NCBI RefSeq assembly: GCF_030691135.1
Contig: NZ_JAUYFA010000044.1
Span: 1 to 32,196, forward strand
Source: Phreatobacter sp.
GTDB lineage: Bacteria; Pseudomonadota; Alphaproteobacteria; Rhizobiales; Phreatobacteraceae
Direction: 5' to 3'
DNA length: 32,196 bases
Position 1 is the first letter of the stretch; every line of letters begins with the position of its first letter. Both the position numbers and the translations under genes were made by a program. The notes beneath the pieces are model-generated. The model made no database searches. It was not told the origin of the DNA and saw only the letters and a program-made list of their open reading frames with translations. Shown here piece by piece: positions 16,022-23,886 of the stretch.

Positions 16022-16866
16022 GCGGCGTTCCTGATGGCGGCCGCCACCTTCAGCGCCTGCACCGTCTCGCGGACGTCGTGGGCACGGATGATGGCGGCTC
16101 CCGCCTGCATGGCGAGAAGATGGGCGGCAAGGGACCCGCCGATGCGTTCGTCGACGCGGGACGGGTCGATGAGGTCGATGAAGCGCTTGCGCGAGGCGCC
16201 GACCAGCATGGGCAGGCCGAGGGCCCTCAGCCGGTCGAGCTTGGCAAGGGTCTCGATGCTCTGCGGCGGCGTCTTGCCGAAACCGATGCCGGGATCGACG
16301 GCGATGCGGTCGCGGGCGATGCCCGCGGTCTCGGCGATGGCGACCGAGCGGGCGAGGAAGGCGAGGACGTCGGCGATGATGTCGAGATCGGGATCGGCGC
16401 CGTCGCGGTTGTGCATCACGATGACCGGGACGCCGCGCGCGGCCACCAGCGGCGCCATGGCGGGGTCGCGCTGCAGGCCCCAGACGTCATTGACGATGAC
16501 TGCGCCCTGATCGAGCGCCCAGCGGGCGACATCGGCCTTGATCGTGTCGATGGACACCGGCAGGCCGAGCCTGACGACCTGCGGCAGCACCGGAGCGAGC
16601 CGGGCGATCTCGGCGTCGCGGTCGACGGGCAGCGCGTCGCCATAGGGCCGGGTGGATTCGGCGCCGATGTCGAGGATGTCGGCGCCATCGGACGCCATGC
16701 GCTCGGCATGACGGATGGCGACCAGCGGGTCGAAGAACCGTCCGGCGTCGGAGAAGGAATCCGGTGTGATGTTGAGCACGCCCATGACCGCCGGGCGGTC
16801 GGCCCTGAGGAAACGGCCGAGCGGCCCGCCGGGCGGGATGGGTTCGAAGGGGTGCGATGGCGCCAT
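16018..16866 (-). CDS. folP: Dihydropteroate synthase
   Basis: FolP condenses the pterin pyrophosphate with p-aminobenzoate; it is the sulfonamide target. The 282-residue TIM-barrel protein shows both signatures: MGVLNITPDSFSDAG (28-42) and LDIGAESTRP. It also has SIDTIKADVA, VNDVWGLQRD, VDPGIGFGKTP, VGASRKRFI and RAHDV. I chose the ATG at 16864-16866, which has AAGGCGG about 7 nt upstream; a TTG seven codons earlier is the alternative. It is the first gene of the folP-folB-folK unit, and 231 nt that include an inverted pair of dispersed repeats lie upstream of it. Confidence 0.96.
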   Translation of the reverse strand: MAPSHPFEPIPPGGPLGRFLRADRPAVMGVLNITPDSFSDAGRFFDPLVAIRHAERMASDGADILDIGAESTRPYGDALPVDRDAEIARLAPVLPQVVRLGLPVSIDTIKADVARWALDQGAVIVNDVWGLQRDPAMAPLVAARGVPVIVMHNRDGADPDLDIIADVLAFLARSVAIAETAGIARDRIAVDPGIGFGKTPPQSIETLAKLDRLRALGLPMLVGASRKRFIDLIDPSRVDERIGGSLAAHLLAMQAGAAIIRAHDVRETVQALKVAAAIRNAA

Positions 16867-16933
16867 GGCGTCCGCCTTGGACGCCAAGCCCCCCGCCCTG
16901 TCAATACCGGGCGGGGTGGGGCGGTGCGCTGTT

Positions 16934-16990
16934 CACCTCTCCCCGGCGGGGAGAGGTCGCCGAGCGAAAGCGAGGCGGGTGAGGGGGAGA
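16934..16990. repeat. Dispersed palindromic (REP-like) repeat, copy 2 (inverted orientation)
   Basis: The hairpin ACCTCTCCCC (16935-16944), loop GGC and GGGGAGAGGT (16948-16957) is followed by CGGGTGAGGGGGA (16976-16988). This is the reverse-complement arrangement of copies 1 and 3, with a different spacer. Together with copy 3 it forms a head-to-head pair upstream of folP. Confidence 0.72.
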
Positions 16991-17011
16991 GTGCCGAAAG
17001 ATGGGATCAGG

Positions 17012-17058
17012 CCCCCTCACCCGGCCTTTGGCCGACCTCTCCCCGCCGGGGAGAGGTG
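17012..17058. repeat. Dispersed palindromic (REP-like) repeat, copy 3
   Basis: CCCCCTCACCCGGCCTTTGGCC is followed by the hairpin ACCTCTCCCC (17035-17044), loop GCC and GGGGAGAGGT (17048-17057). It is nearly identical to copy 1 at 1522-1566 and about 15.5 kb away from it. It lies just downstream of the DUF2267-like gene and may help to end its transcript. Confidence 0.75.
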
Positions 17059-17097
17059 AAGAGGAGGCGGCGACCCCCGCGGGTACCGCCCGATCCC

Positions 17098-17484
17098 TCA
17101 GACGAACTGCGACAGGCCCGGCGTGCCGGCGACGATCTGGCCCATCACGTCCTCGCCGGCCTGCTCGCGGCCGAAGGCCATGAGCTCCTTGCCGACGGTG
17201 GAGATCTGGCCCATGTCGAGTCCGGCGCCCATCAGATTGGCGCCGAGGCCCATGATGCCGCCGCCCATCAGGCCGCCGACCATGCCCATCAGGCCGCCGC
17301 CGCCCTCGCCCTCGCCCTGGGCGATCAGCGCCTCGGCACCCGGCAGCGCGGCCAGCATCTGCTGGACCTGGGCCTGCGGCCCTTCCTTCTGGAGGAAGCC
17401 GAGGATCATGCCGACGGCCTTGGTGGCGAGCCCTTCGTCGATGCCGGCGGCGGCCGCGACGCGGTTGATGAGCTCCTGAATCAT
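17098..17484 (-). CDS. Glycine-rich DUF2267/DUF2780-like protein
   Basis: A 128-residue protein of unknown function. A helical N-terminal domain (1-55, MIQELINRVAAAAGIDEGLATKAVGMILGFL and onward) is followed by a flexible Gly/Met-rich linker of about 25 residues (GEGEGGGGLMGMVGGLMGGG). A second helical block ends VMGQIVAGTPGLSQFV. The pattern resembles small alphaproteobacterial proteins annotated as DUF2267 or DUF2780; I am not certain which. The ATG has GGGAG 7 nt upstream. No signal peptide or membrane helix is clear. It is upstream of folP on the same strand, but the repeat pair between them argues against one operon. Confidence 0.75.
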   Translation of the reverse strand: MIQELINRVAAAAGIDEGLATKAVGMILGFLQKEGPQAQVQQMLAALPGAEALIAQGEGEGGGGLMGMVGGLMGGGIMGLGANLMGAGLDMGQISTVGKELMAFGREQAGEDVMGQIVAGTPGLSQFV

Positions 17485-17641
17485 GATGATCTCCCGGCTT
17501 CGACGGCTTCGGCTGGCATGCCCCGTCGATCGCGGCGCACTATGGCCAAGCGGCAGGCGGGGGGCAAGCGCCGGTCATGGTTTCGCCGGCCCGCCGGCTG
17601 TGCTTTGCTGCGGCGATACAACAGCCCCGAGGAGATGACCC

Positions 17642-18046
17642 ATGACCGCGGTTCAAGCCATGAAGCCGGCCGCCGCCTACGACCGCTCCAGCGTCGAGGC
17701 GGTGATCAAGCTCTATTTCGACGGTCTCTACGAGAGCGACGTCGGCAAGCTCACCGCCGCCTTCCATCCGACCGCCGACCTGCGCTGGCAGGACAAGGGC
17801 GAGCTGCAGGTGCTGACCGTGCCGGACTGGATGGAGCGGGTCGCCAAGCGCGCTTCGGCCCAGTCGCAGGGCCATGCCCGGCACGACTTCATCGTCTCCA
17901 TGGACCGTTCCGACGAGGCGACGGCCTTCGTCAAGGTCCATTGCGCCCTGCTGCCGCGCTTCTTCACGGACTATCTCGTGCTGCTGAAGCTCACCGATGG
18001 CTGGCGGATCGTGTCGAAGTCCTACCGTTATGACGTGCGGGAGTGA
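17642..18046 (+). CDS. NTF2-like (putative lumazine-binding) protein
   Basis: A 134-residue single-domain protein with the cone-shaped NTF2-like fold, closest to the putative lumazine-binding (SnoaL/NTF2-related) group. Visible features are an N-terminal helix with VIKLYFDGLYESDVGKLTAAFHPTADL, a central RHDFIVSMDRSDEATAFVKV and the C-terminal strand pair DYLVLLKLTDGWRIVSKSYRY, which is typical. The ATG has GAGGAG 7 nt upstream. It is probably cytoplasmic. Such proteins include small enzymes and ligand binders, and nothing here gives the ligand. The GIY-YIG fusion gene starts 22 nt downstream on the same strand, but its composition differs strongly, so the two are probably of different origin. 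Confidence 0.85.
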   Translation: MTAVQAMKPAAAYDRSSVEAVIKLYFDGLYESDVGKLTAAFHPTADLRWQDKGELQVLTVPDWMERVAKRASAQSQGHARHDFIVSMDRSDEATAFVKVHCALLPRFFTDYLVLLKLTDGWRIVSKSYRYDVRE

Positions 18047-18068
18047 GGTCGGCGCAAGAGACACTCCG

Positions 18069-18794
18069 ATGAGCTTCTGGGTCTATGAGAACCGGGTCGT
18101 CAACAAGACGCGGGTCCACACTGCCTCATGTCCATACTGCCAAGAAGGTCGCGGACTACACGGCGGCGGTGATCGAACGACGGGAAGTTGGACTGGCCCG
18201 TTGGCTTCGCTGGAAGAGGCGAATCGGGTGGCGGCCCAGTTCGCCCGGAGCGACAACCGCTGCTGCCTTCACTGCATTCCAATCGCGGCTCGATCACCGG
18301 TCCATCTTCTATCCCATGCAAGGGTGGCGGAATCCGACTTTTCCGCTATCAATCCAAGACCTGTCGCCTCGGAGGAACATACTTGCCTGGTCAGCCTAAG
18401 ATGGGAGATCGCGGGCCATCTCTCTCTCGAACCGGGCGAGAAGATTCAGTTCCCGACAGTAACTGAAAAGCCCGGCCTATATTCGATACGGATCTCGCTT
18501 CCAAACGACAACGAACTTAGATACATCGGAGAAACAGACAATCTAAAAAGGCGGTTCAAAAACTATCGTAATCCGGGCCCCACTCAGACGACAAGTATTC
18601 GAATAAATGAAAGCATTACACATCATCTAAAATTCGGGGCTACCGCGTTGGTCGCAATAGCTACTGATTTCTGGTTAGGCCATGAGGCGGCGGTCCTCGA
18701 TGTTGACCTCCGAGAGAAAAGTGTACGCCGCCTATTCGAAAACCTCACCATTTCGCTTGATGCGTCCCGTGGAATCCGGACGTTAAACCTGTAA
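18069..18794 (+). CDS. Cysteine-cluster module fused to GIY-YIG nuclease domain
   Basis: A 241-residue protein with two parts. Residues 1-70 (starting MSFWVYENRVVNKTRVH) contain CPYC (21-24) and CCLHC (65-69), probably a small metal-binding unit. Residues about 134-215 form a GIY-YIG nuclease domain: GLYSI (136-140), RYIGETDNLKRRFKNY (151-166, YIG at 152-154 plus the conserved Arg), the block NPGPTQTTSIRINESI, and HEAAVLD with the probable metal-binding Glu206. The catalytic elements look intact. The second half is far more AT-rich than the surroundings: 52 G+C in 120 bases over 18541-18660. This suggests recent transfer. The ATG at 18069 has only a weak ribosome-binding site. The target is unknown; it might serve DNA repair, restriction or defence. 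Confidence 0.72.
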   Translation: MSFWVYENRVVNKTRVHTASCPYCQEGRGLHGGGDRTTGSWTGPLASLEEANRVAAQFARSDNRCCLHCIPIAARSPVHLLSHARVAESDFSAINPRPVASEEHTCLVSLRWEIAGHLSLEPGEKIQFPTVTEKPGLYSIRISLPNDNELRYIGETDNLKRRFKNYRNPGPTQTTSIRINESITHHLKFGATALVAIATDFWLGHEAAVLDVDLREKSVRRLFENLTISLDASRGIRTLNL

Positions 18795-18885
18795 GAAAAG
18801 CGAATTTGTTATCCGCTCGGCCGTGTCCCCTTCACTGCAAATGCGTTCTGTTTCAACCCAAGTGCCTAAACGTCTCCCTGCCGCC

Positions 18886-19659
18886 TCAGCACATATTGGG
18901 CTGGCCGGCGCAGGCCACGCGGGCGCGGGCGAGGTTCTCGCGCAGCTTTTCCAGGCCCACGGCGCCGACGACGACCTCGTCGCCCACCACATAGGTCGGC
19001 GTGCCGTTGATGCGCAGCGTTTCCGCAAGGCGCATGTTCTCGGCCAGCGTGTCGCGCACCTGCGGCGACTGCATGTCGCGTTGCAGGCGGGCCATGTCGG
19101 CGCCGACCTCGCGGGCGACCTCGAGGGCGCGTGCGCCATTGGCCTGGCCGCGGCCACCGAGCAGCTTCTGGTGGAATTCGAGATATTTCGGCGCGGAGAT
19201 CTGCAGCTTCAGGGCGACGGCGACCTGGGCGGCCTCCATCGACCCCTGGCCGAGCACGGGGAAGTCCTTCAGGACGATGCGCAGGCGCGGATCCGAGCGC
19301 AGCAGTTCGAGGGTCTCGGGCAGCGCCCTTTTGCAGAAGCCGCAATTGTAGTCGAAGAACTCGACCAGCGTGACGTCGCCCTGGGGGTTGCCGAGCACGA
19401 CCTGGTTGGGCGCGCGGTAGAGCGCGTCCCGGTTGGCGGAGAAGGCGGCGGCGCGGGCGCGGTCCTCGGCCTGGGCCTGGCGCTTCTCCAGTTCCACCAG
19501 GGCTTCCTGCAGAATCTCGGGGTTCTTGAGGAGATAGTCGCGGATCACCGATTCGATGCGGGCGCGTTCCTCGGCCGTCGGCGGCGCGGACTGGGCGAGG
19601 ACCGGGGCGGACACCGCGAGAAGGGCCACGAAGGCCGGCGCGATCAGGCGCTTGAACAT
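18886..19659 (-). CDS. DsbA-family thiol:disulfide oxidoreductase
   Basis: A 257-residue periplasmic thioredoxin-fold protein. A signal peptide (1-22, ending VLAQ) precedes a helical segment with ALVELEKRQAQAEDRARA (about 53-70). The DsbA domain has the redox motif Cys106-Gly-Phe-Cys109 in FFDYNCGFCKRAL and the cis-proline loop NGTPTYVVGD. Alphaproteobacterial proteins of this layout are usually annotated as DsbA-family or Com1-like. Two further cysteines sit at the extreme C-terminus (ACAGQPNMC). The ATG has GAGGA upstream. It follows the M48 peptidase gene by 10 nt on the same strand, so the two are likely co-transcribed and work together in envelope protein quality control (inference). Confidence 0.92.
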   Translation of the reverse strand: MFKRLIAPAFVALLAVSAPVLAQSAPPTAEERARIESVIRDYLLKNPEILQEALVELEKRQAQAEDRARAAAFSANRDALYRAPNQVVLGNPQGDVTLVEFFDYNCGFCKRALPETLELLRSDPRLRIVLKDFPVLGQGSMEAAQVAVALKLQISAPKYLEFHQKLLGGRGQANGARALEVAREVGADMARLQRDMQSPQVRDTLAENMRLAETLRINGTPTYVVGDEVVVGAVGLEKLRENLARARVACAGQPNMC

Positions 19660-19669
19660 GGAGAGGTCC

Positions 19670-21043
19670 TCAGTTGCGCACGGGGCGCTGATTGTAGATG
19701 TCCTCGGCGATCAGCCAGCCCGGCGAACCGGTCGGGAGCGACCCCTGGGCGCGGCGGGCGAGGCCGCGCGCCGTCTGGAGATCACCGGAATAGTAGGAGG
19801 CCTGCGCCGCCGCCAGGTCGGCCTGGCCGCGGTCGTTCTTTCGGCCGTAGGCGATGGCGAGCTGGCGGTAGCCGTCGCCGGCCTCCGGCTCGCGCTGGAG
19901 GGCGAGGCGCAGCTCGCGGATGGCCTCGTCGAGCACGGCATTGTTGCCGGAGGCGACGAGGGCATGGCCGAGCATGATGCGGATGAGGCCGGCATTGGGC
20001 GCCAGCGACACGGCGCGGCGCAGCGGCCCCATGGCGGCGGCCGGCTGGCCGGTCTCCAGCAGGATCTGCCCCTTGATCTCGTGGAAATAGGGGTTGTTGG
20101 GCTGCGCACGGATCAGGTCGTCCGCCATGGCGACGGCGCGGGTGCGGTCGCCGAAGCGGAACATCTGGATCGTGCGGGCATAGCGGGCCGGCAGCGACGT
20201 ATCCGAGGGCGGATAGCGCCGGGTGATGGCGTCGGACCGGTCGAGGAAGCCGGCAAGTTTGGCGCGCACCAGCTGGTGGCGGGCGTCGAGAGCCGGCGGA
20301 TCGGGCTTGTCGAAATGGGGGCTCGCCCGCGCCAGCGGCTCGACGATGGCGATGCGGTCCGCCGGCATGGGATGGCTGATCGTGTAGGGATCGACATGCC
20401 GGGCGATGAACATGGTGTCGTTGTGCAGGCGGCGGAACGTCTCGACCATGCCCCTGGCTGACTGTCCGGTGGCATTGAGATAGGTGATGGCGGCGCGGTC
20501 GGCGGCAGCCTCCTCGCCGCGCTGGTAGGACAGCAGCGAACGCATGCCGATCTGCGCTCCGGCGGTGAGAACGCCGGGAGCCGCCTCGCCGACGCCGGAA
20601 CGGCCGCTGGCGGCCCCGGCCGCAGCGCCCGCCACGCCGACGATCATGCCGAGGGCGGCGATGATCTGGGCGCGCTCCACGGCCTCGCGCAGGCGGGCGA
20701 GCTGGCCGCCGGCGATGTGGCCGGTCTCATGCGCGATGACGCCGATCAGCTCGTTCGGCGTGCGCGAATCGAGGATGGCGCCGGAATTGATGAACATGCG
20801 CCGGCCATTGGCGACGAAGGCGTTGAAGCTGCGGTTGTTGACGATGATGACGTTGGTCTGGCTGCCGCCGACGCCAGCGGCGCGGAACAGCGGCCGTGCA
20901 TAGTCGCGCAGCAGGTTCTCGATTTCCGTGTCGCGGATGATCGGCAGGCCACCCGGCATCTGGGCATGGGCCGCGGGCATCGCCGCCATCAGGCCGGCGA
21001 GGGCGACCGCCACAGCACGGATCGGAAACTTGAACGACATCAT
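19670..21043 (-). CDS. M48-family zinc metalloprotease with TPR-like C-terminus (BepA-like)
   Basis: A 457-residue exported protease. A signal peptide (about 1-27, ending PAAHAQ) is followed by the M48 domain. The zinc site is H105-E-T-G-H109 with the third ligand in RGEEAAAD (Glu178). A hydrophobic Gly/Ala-rich stretch (IIAALGMIVGVAGAAAGAAS) lies between them. The C-terminal half has helical repeats of the TPR kind (PYFHEIKGQILLETGQPAAAMGPLRRAV), as in BepA, which handles misfolded outer-membrane proteins. The start could be either of two adjacent ATGs. It leads the unit with the DsbA-family gene and is divergent from the aminotransferase gene. Confidence 0.93.
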   Translation of the reverse strand: MMSFKFPIRAVAVALAGLMAAMPAAHAQMPGGLPIIRDTEIENLLRDYARPLFRAAGVGGSQTNVIIVNNRSFNAFVANGRRMFINSGAILDSRTPNELIGVIAHETGHIAGGQLARLREAVERAQIIAALGMIVGVAGAAAGAASGRSGVGEAAPGVLTAGAQIGMRSLLSYQRGEEAAADRAAITYLNATGQSARGMVETFRRLHNDTMFIARHVDPYTISHPMPADRIAIVEPLARASPHFDKPDPPALDARHQLVRAKLAGFLDRSDAITRRYPPSDTSLPARYARTIQMFRFGDRTRAVAMADDLIRAQPNNPYFHEIKGQILLETGQPAAAMGPLRRAVSLAPNAGLIRIMLGHALVASGNNAVLDEAIRELRLALQREPEAGDGYRQLAIAYGRKNDRGQADLAAAQASYYSGDLQTARGLARRAQGSLPTGSPGWLIAEDIYNQRPVRN

Positions 21044-21203
21044 TGCTCGGGACCCTAAGGAGCAGGCCGTCGGGGGTCAATTCGGTGGCCGGTCACAACA
21101 GGGAGAGAGCGGTGACCCGGCCCGCCCCGTGTGATAGGCGCTTGATGTCCCTCTTGCATGGCCAAGGGGGCGAAACCATGACGCAGACGCCGGCCGGGAC
21201 GAC

Positions 21204-22388
21204 ATGACCATGACGCGCGAGGGAATTGCCCGCCAGATCCTCACCCCCACCCGGCGCGGCTCTGTCGCGCCCTTCCTGGTCATGGACGTGATGACGGCGG
21301 CGGCCAAGGCGGAGGCCGAGGGCCAGAGCGTCATTCACATGGAGGTCGGCCAGCCGGCGGCACCGACGCCGTTGAGCATCCGCCAGGCCGCCGCCCAGGC
21401 GCTGAGCGACGGCCAGATCGGCTACACGCTCGCCCTCGGCATTCCCGAACTGCGCCAGCGCATCGCCCGCCACTATGCCGAGACCCATGGCATCGAGGTG
21501 CCGATCGGTCGGATCGCCGTGACGATGGGCTCCTCCTCGGCCTTCATCCTGACCTTCCTCGCGCTGTTCGAGACTGGCGCGCGGGTCGCCATCGCCAGCC
21601 CCGGCTACCCCGCCTACAAGAACATCCTCGAAGCGCTCGGCTGCGAGGTGGTGTTCATCGAGACGACCGTGGCGACGCGCTATGCGGTGACGCCGGACAT
21701 GCTCGCCGCCGAACATGCGAAGAAGAAGCTGGACGGCATCCTCATCGCCAGCCCGGCCAATCCCACCGGCACGATGATGACGCCGGAGGCGCTGAAGGCG
21801 CTGGTGGAAGCCGCGCAGGCGATGGGCATCCGCTTCATCTCCGACGAGATCTATCACGGACTGTCCTACGAGATGCCCTGCCACACCGCGCTGGAGACCA
21901 GCGAGGACGTCGTCGTCATCAACTCCTTCTCGAAATATTACTGCATGACCGGCTGGCGTATCGGCTGGATGATCGTGCCGGAGAGCCTCGCCCGCTCGGT
22001 GGAATGCCTGGCGCAGAACCTGTTCATCTCGGCGCCGCAGCTCAGCCAGGTTGCCGCCCTCGCCGCCTACGAGGCGACGGCGGAACTGGAGGTGATCAAG
22101 GCCGGCTATGCCGCCAACCGCCGGGTGCTGCTCGACGGCTTCCCGAAGGTCGGGCTCGACCGGCTCCTGCCGGTGGACGGCGCCTTCTACGTCTATGCGG
22201 ACGTCTCGCGCTACACCAATGACAGCCTCGATTTCGCCCGACGGATGCTGGCCGAGACCGGTATCGCCGCGACGCCGGGGCCGGATTTCGACCCTTATGG
22301 CGGCCTGCAGGCGATCCGCTTCTCCTTCGCCGGGTCGACGGCGGAGATGGAGGAGGCGGTGCGGCGGCTGGGGGCGTGGTTGAAGTGA
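21204..22388 (+). CDS. PLP-dependent aminotransferase (class I/II)
   Basis: A 394-residue fold-type I aminotransferase. The Schiff-base lysine is Lys244 in NSFSKYYCMTGWRIGW, with the phosphate-binding Arg252. Other marks are ASPANPTG (Asn186), SDEIYHGL (Asp214 and Tyr217) and GSSSAFILTF near the cofactor phosphate. Length is typical of aspartate- or alanine-type aminotransferases. ATGs at 21204 and 21210 both fit, and neither has a strong ribosome-binding site. The stop overlaps the GTG start of the pyroglutamyl-peptidase gene by 4 nt. The substrate is not determinable, though pairing with a peptidase that releases pyroglutamate suggests amino-acid salvage. Confidence 0.93.
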   Translation: MTMTREGIARQILTPTRRGSVAPFLVMDVMTAAAKAEAEGQSVIHMEVGQPAAPTPLSIRQAAAQALSDGQIGYTLALGIPELRQRIARHYAETHGIEVPIGRIAVTMGSSSAFILTFLALFETGARVAIASPGYPAYKNILEALGCEVVFIETTVATRYAVTPDMLAAEHAKKKLDGILIASPANPTGTMMTPEALKALVEAAQAMGIRFISDEIYHGLSYEMPCHTALETSEDVVVINSFSKYYCMTGWRIGWMIVPESLARSVECLAQNLFISAPQLSQVAALAAYEATAELEVIKAGYAANRRVLLDGFPKVGLDRLLPVDGAFYVYADVSRYTNDSLDFARRMLAETGIAATPGPDFDPYGGLQAIRFSFAGSTAEMEEAVRRLGAWLK

Positions 22389-23053
22389 CGACCCTCCTGG
22401 TCACCGGCTTCGGCCCTTTCCCCGGCTGGGAGCGCAACCCCACCCCTGCCATGGTGAAGGCGGTGGCGGCCCTGCGCCTGCCGGGCGTGCGCATCGTCGG
22501 CCACGTCTTCAACACGGTCTATGCAGAGGTCGAGCGCGAACTTCCGGCTCTCATCGCCTGCCACAAGCCGGATGCGGTGCTGCTCTTCGGCCTCGCCGGC
22601 CGCACCGGGCATGTGCGCATCGAGAAGCACGCCCACAATGTCACGACCCGCCGGGTTCCGGACGCCTCCGGCGCCTTCCACCTTTCCGCCGATATTCGGA
22701 CCGACGCGCCCTGGCGGTTGCCGACGGGCTTCGCCTGCGGGCCGCTGGCGGCGCGGCTGCGGCGCATCGGCCTCGATGCCCGCCCGTCGCCCTCGGCCGG
22801 CGAATATCTCTGCAACTTCTCCTACTGGCTGGCCCTCGAGGCCGTCGCGCAGGGCGGGACGAAGCGCGCGCTCTTCGTCCATGTGCCGCTGCCGCTGAAG
22901 GCCGGCCGCTCGGCACGCGGTGCCTTTTCCCGCAGGATGACGGCCGCTGACCTTGCCGCTGTGGCGCGCATGGCGGCGCTGATGATCACCGGCCGTCCTG
23001 CCTATTTGGCGAAGCCTGTGCGCAGGCCCTTCGCCCAGTCGGCGCGGCCATAG
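22385..23053 (+). CDS. pcp: Pyroglutamyl-peptidase I (peptidase family C15)
   Basis: This 222-residue cysteine peptidase removes N-terminal pyroglutamate from peptides. The full triad is in place at family positions: Glu80 in GHVRIEKHAHN, Cys143 in SAGEYLCNFSYW and His166 in LFVHVPLP. The start motif LLVTGFGPFPGWERNP is characteristic. I chose the GTG at 22385, which overlaps the aminotransferase stop (GTGA); a GTG three codons earlier is possible. The 3' end overlaps the convergent metallophosphoesterase gene by 52 nt. The C-terminal tail after about residue 200 is not conserved in the family. Confidence 0.93.
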   Translation: MTTLLVTGFGPFPGWERNPTPAMVKAVAALRLPGVRIVGHVFNTVYAEVERELPALIACHKPDAVLLFGLAGRTGHVRIEKHAHNVTTRRVPDASGAFHLSADIRTDAPWRLPTGFACGPLAARLRRIGLDARPSPSAGEYLCNFSYWLALEAVAQGGTKRALFVHVPLPLKAGRSARGAFSRRMTAADLAAVARMAALMITGRPAYLAKPVRRPFAQSARP

Positions 23054-23748
23054 CTCTCGGCCCTGCGGGCGGCAGCCTCCCAGTCATAGGCGACGGCGAC
23101 CAAGTCGACGGCCAGCAACGCTCCCGCCTCCAGTGTCACGACCGCATAGCGCGCATGGGGCGAGCCGACCTCCGACACATGGGCATCCGGCGGTGTCGGA
23201 TCGGCATAGGAAGGCTGGCCGACACTGCCAGGATTGAGCAGCGTCACGCCGCCGAGCGTGAGAAGCCGTGGCAGGTGGCTGTGGCCGCAGAGAACCAGGC
23301 GGGCCTCCCCTGCCGGACCAAGGCGTGCACCGATCGCGGCAGGGTCGGATTGGACGAGGCGGCCGCCCTGCTTGTCCTCCATGAGGTAGGTGTTGTCGTC
23401 GGCCGGCGAGGCGTGGAACAGGCGCACGATGACGCCGCTGCAGTCGAGGTTGAGCCCCATCGGCAAGCCCGCAAGCCAGCGGAGCTGGGCGTCATCCAAC
23501 TGGTCGCGGGCGAGCCTGTCCGAAAAATACGGCACCTGGCCCTCGGACACCCAGCGGTCGTGGTTGCCGCGAACGGTCGGCAGGTCCAGCGCCATGAGGC
23601 GAGCGGCGGTCTCGGCCGGCCAGAGAGGGCCGGAGACACAGTCGCCCAGGTTGACTGTCAGATCGGCATTGCGGGCGGCGATGTCGGAGAGCACCGCCTC
23701 CAGCGCGGGAAGGTTGCCGTGGATGTCGGCAATGATGGCGAGGCGCAT
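23002..23748 (-). CDS. Calcineurin-like metallophosphoesterase
   Basis: A 248-residue cytoplasmic phosphoesterase of the YfcE/Metallophos_2 kind, which uses two metal ions. The ligand motifs are complete: DIHGN (Asp8, His10), NLGDCVSGP (Asp36), RGNHD (Asn62, His63), a mid-protein LFHASP and LCGHSHLPR. The end NPGSVGQPSYADP is typical of the family. I chose the ATG at 23746-23748 (MRLAIIADIHGN) on homology; the in-frame Pro-rich stretch further upstream is not conserved. The substrate is unknown; members act on phosphodiesters, nucleotides or phosphoproteins. The 3' end overlaps pcp on the other strand. Confidence 0.93.
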   Translation of the reverse strand: MRLAIIADIHGNLPALEAVLSDIAARNADLTVNLGDCVSGPLWPAETAARLMALDLPTVRGNHDRWVSEGQVPYFSDRLARDQLDDAQLRWLAGLPMGLNLDCSGVIVRLFHASPADDNTYLMEDKQGGRLVQSDPAAIGARLGPAGEARLVLCGHSHLPRLLTLGGVTLLNPGSVGQPSYADPTPPDAHVSEVGSPHARYAVVTLEAGALLAVDLVAVAYDWEAAARRAESYGRADWAKGLRTGFAK

Positions 23749-23886
23749 GGCGTACCGGATGCTGGACGTGGACAGCCACCATGTCGGCGGCGGCGGAGGC
23801 GGACAACCGCCATTACCGCATCCCATTCCGGCACAACCGGTTGCGGCACGGGCCTTGCGCTGGTCTCCGCAACTCCGGAGGCACCC

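Noticed and set aside
16864-16887. TTG start for folP seven codons upstream of the chosen ATG
   Set aside because: The ATG has a better-spaced AAGGCGG, and family proteins do not need the extra residues; the TTG stays possible but less likely.
18806-18818. 13-nt match (TTGTTATCCGCTC) to one half of the E. coli lac operator
   Set aside because: The second half is missing, the site lies downstream of both flanking genes rather than at a promoter, and a 13-nt match by chance or from foreign DNA is plausible.
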